Positions 62,910 to 64,000 of a stretch of DNA of 64,000 nt are shown here, piece by piece; position 1 is the first letter of the stretch, and the number at the start of each line of letters is the position of its first letter. The stretch covers positions 12,182,843-12,246,842 of the forward strand of contig OX419346.1 in assembly GCA_948470475.1 (NCBI GenBank), in the 5' to 3' direction. The notes beneath the pieces are model-generated. The model was not told where the DNA came from and did not search any database. It saw only the letters and a program-made list of their open reading frames with translations. Source of the stretch: Galaxea fascicularis (taxonomy: Eukaryota; Cnidaria; Anthozoa; Scleractinia; Euphylliidae). The position numbers and the translations under genes are program-made.

Positions 62910-64000
62910 GTCGGCTTCATATTACAAGTACATATCATACCCTTGCGTTTCTCTTGTTGGGTCGGTCAAAAGTTGATTTTTAGTTTGTTGTCTCTCGCCT
63001 CCTTCAATTCTAACTGTCAGACTGAACACATCTTCATATGTGCCCGTGATGTAAATTTGGACTCTGTATGTAACTGGTAATAGAAACAAAATGATTATGA
63101 AAGAAGAATGCAATGAAACTAGGCGAACAGATGTTGTCTATTTTGCCGTAAGTAAACTTGAGGGGACACACTTTTGTAGTTGTTGACGATCGAAAGCTTT
63201 CGGAAGAGCTCTGCTCTCCAGGTATTGTTGGTTTTCCTTTTAATTTTCGTGCGTATGAAGTTGCGAAAAAAAAAAAACAACAACAAATGTTTTGTCTGAT
63301 GGAGAGGAGGGAAACAAATGAGATTTGATTGTTGATTTAATTAACATTACAGAGGGAAACTCGACTTCAGATAGCTAACTGACAAACATTGGGAAGAACA
63401 AACATTGAGAATTGGAAGTAATTGTGGAAAGCCTTTTAGTCGGTTGTAAAGACGAATTTATAGCATCGATATCGATGTTCTGGTGAAATTCTTTTTGAAA
63501 TTACACGCTTCTCGTTTTGGGTCGAGGTGTACCCTTATTTCCTGTCAATACCCGAGCGCATGGGTCGTACTGGGAAATATTGGCCTGAGCTCGTGGCACT
63601 ACGGACCGAGGGAAGCGAGGTCCATACAAAACGACTGAGGGCCAATATTCCCCAGTGTGGCTCGAGCAAGCTAGGTTAGTAAGTAGTTTATTATATGGCA
63701 CTCGGACCAAACGTGTTAATTTTTCTGTTAAAAAGCAGTTCCGGTCACTTGAATTCAAAAGGCTTCCACCCTGACGTGTTTTTGATGGCGCGAGCAACTC
63801 ATTTATTAAACGTTTTATATCATGTCGAATATAAACAAGACTTAAACGGAATTTGACAAAAATCGCAACAGCTTAGTGAATATTTCTTCGCTTTTAAGCG
63901 TCGCTTTATACTGCGCTGAAAACTGGAAATTGTTCCTGGCTTGTACTCTTCTCCATTTCACCTGTTTGCGTTCATAACAAATTTTGAGAAAAGGTTGTAA
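62910..64000. other. No gene recognised; inverted GGCCAATATT block
   Basis: Near 63568-63655 ACTGGGAAATATTGGCC and GGCCAATATTCCCCAGT face each other around a G/C-rich centre, as in a dispersed short repeat. Otherwise featureless. Confidence 0.4.

Overview
This window looks like a transposon-dense stretch of a cnidarian genome, most likely an anthozoan such as a stony coral. The base composition is AT-rich, introns are short with GT-AG borders, and almost every recognisable protein belongs to repeat families that I know from coral and sea-anemone genomes. No intact conserved host gene is visible. The best host-gene candidate is a pair of phase-compatible exons at 40.9-41.4 kb that encode a short acidic protein tail.

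Layout. 0-5.7 kb: a decayed minus-strand CACTA/EnSpm-like transposase gene (four exons, the last cut by the window edge), with a Tc1/mariner-type non-autonomous element in its long intron. 5.785-10.265 kb: a TTAA-flanked DNA transposon with matching inverted ends, carrying a Mutator-like transposase fused to a DEDDh exonuclease. 13.9-15.1 kb: Penelope-like retroelement debris, with a GIY-YIG endonuclease end, a 256-bp palindrome and four hammerhead-ribozyme-like cores. 15.5-20.0 kb: an inverted duplication with arms of about 0.8 kb. 20.49-21.17 kb: an element built from alternating small palindromes.

21.7-39.6 kb is the centrepiece. A minus-strand multi-exon gene (copy 1) of a large cnidarian repeat-encoded family, with a C2H2 finger and a DDE-like core, is split by a 10,929-bp element. 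That element has arms of about 500 bp and a TTAA duplication, and lies between two adjacent codons of one exon. It carries a second, diverged copy of the same family (copy 2) on the plus strand. Copy 2 is itself interrupted by a pogo/Tigger-like MITE, a tRNA-derived SINE, a 5'-truncated LINE and a small Penelope-like fragment.

42.4-53.1 kb: a BEL/Pao gag-protease relic abuts a Polinton/Maverick relic. The Polinton part has an integrase with chromodomain, a small virion-protein-like ORF, two tandem copies of a SLOG/DprA-like gene, a zinc-ribbon ORF, a DEDD-exonuclease-like ORF and protein-primed DNA polymerase fragments. The integrase chromodomain is split by a 1,563-bp element with long inverted repeats and a TA duplication. 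Promoter-like clusters (CCAAT boxes plus TATA) sit in this block, one of them between divergent genes. 53.1-57 kb: a Harbinger/PIF transposase relic and two kinds of minisatellite. 58.4-60 kb: a BEL/Pao pol relic. 60-64 kb: mostly unassigned sequence with a short palindrome and a LINE fragment.

Functionally the genes are independent selfish elements, mostly broken. The value of the window is its nesting order, which can be read from exact target-site duplications, and the architecture of the two TTAA-targeting elements.
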